A stretch of 64,000 nucleotides of DNA from Halichondria panicea. Its lineage: Eukaryota; Porifera; Demospongiae; Suberitida; Halichondriidae. The position numbers were made by a program, and so were the translations under genes. Under the pieces are notes generated by a model. It saw only the letters and a program-made list of their open reading frames with translations. It ran no database searches and was not told the origin of the DNA. Shown piece after piece: positions 62,701 to 64,000 of this stretch; the stretch's first letter is position 1; each line of letters begins with the position of its first letter. The stretch covers positions 3,649,803 to 3,713,802 of the forward strand of contig NC_087380.1 of assembly GCF_963675165.1 (NCBI RefSeq). Reading direction: 5' to 3'.

Positions 62701-63844
62701 GCATACCTCAGACCCTCGGTAGAGCATACTTCTCAGAATCTAAGGGTGAGATTGCATCCATTAGAAAAAGTGACATAAGCATTGTATTTTGCACGTACCT
62801 CTGTCGTCATGACGATGCACGATGCACTGGGGTTGATGGTGACGTCGCCAGTCATTAGCCCAACGTCTTTGAACAGTTCCTGCATCTCCCGATACTTCTG
62901 ATTGCTCAGGGCCTGCAGGAATAACATCATTGTATGAAAACTCGAAAGCAATCACAGATCACTAAACCATCAATCATTTCCCTTAAGCCTAACTCTTATA
63001 TGTATGAGCACTCAAATTTAGCTAACAAAACAGGCCCATAATGTATATATCTCCATGCACAGAATCTAGGAATAACTTGCTTGTAAACGATACACAATGT
63101 AAATATCATTCTTGGTGTGTCTAGCTGTACATAATCTGGGTCTCAATAAGTACCTTGATGGGTGTGGTGTAGATGACCCTCTGTGTGTCCTTGAGCGAGA
63201 GAGCAATGGCGTACTCTGCCACCACTGTCTTCCCCGCTGAGGTGTGTGCCGACACCAACACTGACTGGTAGTTCTCGATGCATCGCAGCGCCTCCTTCTG
63301 GAATGGATCCAGTACGAACGGGTACTCCTATGGGAAGGGGGAGGGGGAGGAGTTAAACAGTGGATCATAGCATAGGCACAATCACTTCCATATAAAAAAA
63401 TTGGACCGAAAATTTAAATGGCCTGACGTAATTTAGTCTGAAGCTACGGTAATTGAAGCTACGGTAATAAGTACAAGCCTTCATCATAAAGCACTATGAA
63501 GACTATGATTATAATCGGAGCCGGCCGGCCACCGCTGTGACTATTGACAACTAAGCACTAAAACTCGAGTATTGTATTACTAGGATATTTTGCTGGTGAA
63601 AAACCTTTGCGAACGAGCCAAATCAGCAGAAAAATTGACCGCTTTTGCAATCTAACTATTGCGTTCTAGCAAGGATCGCATGTAATTATATCAAAGTGAT
63701 CAACGCTCACATAATTTTCATTCTCGCAAATATTTTAGTAATATGGTACGTGAATCTGCACACACGTGCCCTAACCCTCACCTTTGCTGGAGTGGCAGAC
63801 ATTGGTTTCAATGGCTGGTATTCATAAATGGGAGGCACAGCAAC
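33591..63844 (-). CDS. MTREX: MTREX (Mtr4/SKIV2L2) nuclear exosome RNA helicase, all but the N-terminus
   Basis: Mtr4 is the 3'-5' Ski2-like helicase that feeds RNA to the nuclear exosome within TRAMP/NEXT/PAXT. Exons, 5' to 3': 63782-63844, 63154-63327, 62799-62912, 62707-62739, 62042-62099, 59634-59758, 59240-59338, 58949-59071, 57240-57351, 56551-56741, 55325-55426, 44154-44279, 43672-43822, 42990-43231, 42591-42704, 39542-39721, 37527-37646, 37093-37190, 36742-36807, 35604-35709, 34280-34453, 33874-34024, 33591-33643. They close to 925 codons with TGA. Seen in order: SAHTSAGKT (Walker A), FDEIHYMRD (DEIH box), [66 protein letters not shown], the arch/KOW region ([11 protein letters not shown]), [32 protein letters not shown] and the C-terminal FAASLYL. 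The N-terminal ~110 aa lie beyond the window. Introns up to 11 kb are filled with repeats and nested genes. Confidence 0.96.
34537..34790. mobile_element. MITE of the CGTATAGCGGG family, copy 4
   Basis: Ends ACCGTATATAGCGAGAAATTTT and AAAATTTTCCACTATTCGGT-type, with internal GCAAAATTTCGCTTTTTTCG. It is very close to the copy at 35,737; both lie in MTREX introns. Confidence 0.75.
34798..35526. mobile_element. Foldback element (~730 bp) in an MTREX intron
   Basis: Inverted ends ACTCAGGTAGGTTAAGGC / GCCTTAACCAACCTGAGT and long complementary interior blocks (TGGTATCAAAAGAAAGCTTT opposite AAGCGCTTTCTTTTGATAC; CAAGGTGGATATTTGG opposite AAATATCCACTTGG). The whole element can form an imperfect hairpin. 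Confidence 0.75.
35737..35966. mobile_element. MITE of the CGTATAGCGGG family, copy 5
   Basis: Ends ACACCGTATAGCGGGACATTT and AAAATTTCCCGCTATACGGT; the interior is nearly the same as the copy at 34,537. Confidence 0.8.
36141..36656. mobile_element. TIR element, AAAGGGATTGGCAACGG family
   Basis: AAAGGGATTGGCAACGG and CCGTTGCCAATCCCTTT form the ends, with a second inverted pair inside (CATCCGTGTTTCGCC / GGCGAAACACGGATG). Related ends occur at 40,900, 41,400, 54,490, 57,455 and 58,350. Confidence 0.75.
38406..38614. mobile_element. Small TIR element containing an 84-bp near-perfect hairpin
   Basis: Ends CAGGGTGTCATA / TATGACACCCTG. At 38,481-38,564 the arms CATGTACTAGTTGTATGACT and AGTCATACAACTAGTACATG continue inward through GTCCATAGC / GCTATGGAC, leaving a loop of only about 16 bp. 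This is extrusion-prone and precursor-hairpin-like. Confidence 0.75.
38697..39245 (-). repeat. Dispersed repeat, copy 2 (inverted)
   Basis: Reverse-complement copy of the repeat at 10,140-10,680, including a (TG)n run where the other copies have (CA)n, CTGCAATGGCATTCCAAGT-type and AAGCACCCGCAGGTGCTGATG-type blocks. Confidence 0.7.
39960..40760 (+). repeat. Tandem pair of a dispersed repeat
   Basis: Two related units (about 39,985-40,135 and 40,575-40,745) share AACAACGAAGCTTTAACAT-like sequence, ACTTGTTGTGTGAAGGCTAT and CCATGCTGTAAACGCAGTG. Further copies lie at about 53,000-53,150 and 53,560-53,660. They are non-coding interspersed repeats. Confidence 0.65.
40875..41784. mobile_element. hAT-like non-autonomous element with a nested insertion
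   Basis: Ends CAGTGGCGGATCCAG and CTAGATCCGCCACTG; TAAAG flanks both sides. Within it, about 40,908-41,432 is a second inverted-repeat element (TAGATTAAAGAGTTAGAGGG and CCCTCTAACTCTTCAATCTA, with GGATAGGAAACGG inside). No transposase frame was seen. Confidence 0.75.
42284..42503. mobile_element. Short TIR element with CAGTGTTTCCCCC ends
   Basis: CAGTGTTTCCCCCAC / TGGGGGAAACACTG termini, about 220 bp, non-coding, in an MTREX intron. The end motif resembles widespread hAT-type MITEs. Confidence 0.75.
43320..43503. mobile_element. Short repeat, related to 63,565-63,757
   Basis: Shares TTTGCAAAGGTTTTTACCCGC-type, GATCCTTGCCAGAACGCAAT-type and AATATTCTAGTAATACGGTAC-type blocks with the repeat near the right end of the window. 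Both look like MITEs of one family. Confidence 0.55.
44676..44983. mobile_element. Tigger/pogo-type MITE with TA target duplication
   Basis: Starts CAGTAGAACCTCGATTATCC and ends in the inverted form GGATAATCGAGGTTCTACTG, with TA directly on each side (44,674-44,675 and 44,984-44,985). These termini are those of Tigger/pogo elements. It is 308 bp without coding capacity, so it would have been mobilised in trans. Confidence 0.9.
45347..46500 (+). pseudogene. SAM methyltransferase copy A, split by a mariner-type insertion
   Basis: A class I methyltransferase of the methyltransf_11/JHAMT-like type; its substrate is unknown. ATG 45347 gives [20 protein letters not shown], then the SAM-binding loop [45 protein letters not shown] and [11 protein letters not shown]. 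At NLKY the gene is interrupted by the element at 45,835-46,225 and resumes as [20 protein letters not shown] down to [18 protein letters not shown] and stop 46,500. Relative to copy B there is also a 1-bp deletion just after the insertion. The gene is intronless and nested antisense in the largest MTREX intron. A longer upstream open frame begins at 45,236 but is not shared with copy B. Confidence 0.8.
45835..46225 (+). mobile_element. Tc1/mariner-type element inserted in methyltransferase copy A
   Basis: Perfect inverted ends CAGGGTTTTGCAGAATCTTT and AAAGATTCTGCAAAACCCTG, with TA duplicated on both sides (45,833-45,834; 46,226-46,227). The uninterrupted site is preserved in copy B as AAATACACAAG. 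Inside, on the plus strand, about 45,960-46,110 encodes a transposase-like helix-turn-helix ([32 protein letters not shown]). The catalytic DDE part is missing. 391 bp. Confidence 0.9.
47575..47845 (-). repeat. Dispersed repeat, copy 3 (partial, inverted)
   Basis: Part of the 10,140/38,697/62,160 repeat family (AGCTATTGGTAGCTGCAAGA, AGCAACAATCATGGCCGATT, GACACATCCACCGAGGCGCC). Confidence 0.65.
48432..49199 (+). pseudogene. SAM methyltransferase copy B, single nonsense codon
   Basis: Full length and collinear with copy A: 256 codons from ATG 48432 to TAG 49199 in one uninterrupted frame except for a TGA at 48672-48674. That position is an Arg codon (CGA) in copies A and C, so one C-to-T change explains it. 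Motif I ([14 protein letters not shown]), [33 protein letters not shown] and [16 protein letters not shown] are all kept. The low level of decay suggests recent loss, a polymorphic null, or readthrough. Confidence 0.8.
49670..49720 (+). pseudogene. Small methyltransferase fragment
   Basis: About 50 bp match the DLVGPxGQ-VV segment that follows motif I in copies A and B (TTGACCTTGTGGGACCTGGAG), isolated between copies B and C. The match is short, so confidence is limited. Confidence 0.45.
50086..50847 (+). pseudogene. SAM methyltransferase copy C, 10-bp deletion and downstream stop
   Basis: ATG 50086 gives [20 protein letters not shown] and motif I ([18 protein letters not shown]). Then 10 bp present in copies A and B (CTTGTGGGAC) are missing near 50,248, shifting the frame. 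Further on, the part matching DEFLEYWSG contains AATAATTAT, which adds a stop, and other changes follow. The end matches copies A and B to TAG 50847. Upstream sequence from about 49,970 (TTCAATGTGGAATATCA...) is shared with copy A but not clearly with B, so A and C arose by a duplication that included the 5' flank. Confidence 0.8.
51079..51182 (-). pseudogene. Methyltransferase C-terminal fragment, inverted
   Basis: The minus strand encodes [18 protein letters not shown]-like sequence followed by [13 protein letters not shown], matching the C-terminus of copies A-C. Only about 100 bp remain. It is the only copy in MTREX orientation. Confidence 0.75.
51331..52859. mobile_element. 1.5-kb TIR element carrying a nested smaller element
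   Basis: Ends CAAGGGCGTATGAAGAGAAGAG and the complementary CTCTTCTCTTCATACGCCCTTG about 1.5 kb apart. The element at 52,211-52,733 is nested inside. No transposase was recognised. Confidence 0.65.
52211..52733. mobile_element. TIR element, ACCGTATATCTTC family, copy 2
   Basis: The same termini as 32,048-32,436 (ACCGTATATCTTCTAATTTA / AAATTAGAAGGTATACGGT) and a closely related interior with TGTCCGGAATAATTAGAAC, but longer. Confidence 0.8.
52860..55320. other. MTREX intron, repeat debris
   Basis: No coding exon was found. It contains further copies of the 39,960-40,760 repeat (about 53,000-53,150 and 53,560-53,660) and a lone AAAGGGATTGG-type end near 54,490. The rest is AT-rich. Confidence 0.4.
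56349..56482. repeat. Inverted repeat around GTTATAACACGTGCACTCGGG
   Basis: GTTATAACACGTGCACTCGGG at the left and the complementary CCCTCGTGCCCGTGTTATAAC at the right enclose CAATATATTGCACT-like palindromic pieces. The motif TATTGCACT also recurs at 55,670-55,740, so the surrounding 55.6-56.5 kb may be one decayed element that includes short GGGGCTGTTTTGCAG repeats at 56,088-56,166. Confidence 0.6.
57019..57219. mobile_element. MITE of the CGTATAGCGGG family, copy 6
   Basis: Ends ACGTATAGCGGGTAATTTTCG and CGAAAATTACCCGCTATAC, with inner ATATTCGTGGT / ACCACGAATAT pairs. It abuts the MTREX exon at 57,240. Confidence 0.8.
57426..58606. mobile_element. 1.2-kb TIR element carrying the 29.4-kb repeat
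   Basis: Ends CTGGGGGACGGAAGTGCTGCTG and the inverted CAGCAGCACTTCCGTCCCCCAG. The interior includes 57,830-58,205, the reverse complement of most of 29,360-29,750. No long open frame. Confidence 0.75.
59891..59919 (+). repeat. Interstitial telomere-like (TTAGGG)n
   Basis: About four consecutive TTAGGG units (GTTAGGTTAGGGTTAGGG and on) in an MTREX intron. TTAGGG is the usual metazoan telomere repeat. A shorter TAGGGTTAGGGTTT is at 42,836. Confidence 0.8.
60166..61554 (+). CDS. Single-pass Ig-like receptor with tyrosine-rich tail, nested in MTREX
   Basis: Four exons: 60166-60274, 60488-60838, 60899-61190, 61272-61554. They join in phase to 345 codons. A signal peptide ([20 protein letters not shown]) is followed by one Ig-like domain (aa ~38-153) with Cys residues at VCHTNF and the terminal [12 protein letters not shown], which is the usual F-strand YxC pattern. 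A Ser/Thr-rich stalk with NxS/T sites follows, then a membrane span ([20 protein letters not shown]) and a basic stop-transfer RHRRKKMKK. The cytoplasmic tail has YDSL, YKEL, VYDYAD and a terminal IYY. Such a layout suggests an adhesion or immune-type receptor read by SH2 proteins; this is inference. The gene lies wholly inside an MTREX intron on the opposite strand. The weakest splice site is the acceptor before 60488. Confidence 0.78.
62160..62625 (+). repeat. Dispersed repeat, copy 4
   Basis: Same family as 10,140-10,680 (GAGGGTGCTGGTGCCTCGGT, GGGAAACTCAAATAGTGGGA, GAACGAAGCATTATTTTGCA, ending ACCTCGCTAGTGCATGCGCA). It lies between two MTREX exons. Confidence 0.7.
63565..63757. mobile_element. 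Short repeat, family of 43,320-43,503
   Basis: Begins ATTACTAGGATATTTTGC and ends GCAAATATTTTAGTAATATGG, which are inverted over about 18 bp, with CCTTTGCGAACGAGCC inside. A MITE-like piece in the first visible MTREX intron. Confidence 0.6.
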
Positions 63845-64000
63845 CTGTACAGTACACACAAACAGATGAAGGAATTATTGTTTTGGCAAGTTTAGCACCA
63901 CACATCACTCTGTTATTAAATATACTGAAGTTTACGTATCATAGTATGCTAATGTCCCTTTTACACAACAGCTTAATTGTTGTATGCTTCTAAGAGAGAC

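Overview
The window is animal nuclear DNA. It is AT-rich and dense in introns with GT...AG borders, has many 50-150 bp introns beside repeat-swollen ones, and carries many foldback and MITE-type repeats. The gene content (ZNG1, TYW2, MTREX, RFX-type DNA binding, CARD-like, SH2, Ig and CCP domains) is metazoan. The compact style and the lineage-specific death-fold family suggest a sponge (Amphimedon-like), but this is inference; no species diagnosis was possible from sequence alone. All splice models were built by hand, with splice phase and reading frame as the check.

Region 1 (1-12,200): a divergent pair, ZNG1/CBWD (minus, 5' part only) and TYW2 (plus, two exons), separated by a nest of inverted repeats with 351-bp arms. 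Next comes a minus-strand leucine-rich-repeat gene of about 22 exons (918 codons, all phases consistent, function not recognised). One of its introns holds an array of ten tRNA-Leu(CAG) units, alternating intact and degenerate.

Region 2 (12,400-27,514): a 1.3-kb palindromic minisatellite element, then three minus-strand paralogs that share a CARD-like N-terminus, a Cys-rich knuckle and a conserved helical region. Copy 1 ends in an RFX winged-helix DNA-binding domain plus a proline-rich tail. Copy 2 has the same design but carries a nonsense codon and a frameshift. In copy 3 the RFX exons are absent and the phase-compatible downstream exons encode a proline-rich stretch and a p85-like SH2 domain. 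This CARD-RFX / CARD-SH2 family is the most interesting candidate for an undescribed system: a death-fold sensor joined directly to a transcription factor or to a phosphotyrosine reader.

Region 3 (27,500-33,590): mostly mobile-element remnants, plus two CCP/sushi exons, the second with an in-frame stop.

Region 4 (33,591-63,844): one gene, MTREX (Mtr4, the nuclear exosome helicase), in 23 minus-strand exons that together give 925 in-frame codons with only the N-terminus beyond the window. Its introns hold a set of intronless methyltransferase copies, each broken by a different lesion (one by a mariner-type insertion), many MITEs, and an intact nested plus-strand gene for a single-pass Ig-like receptor with tyrosine motifs in its tail.
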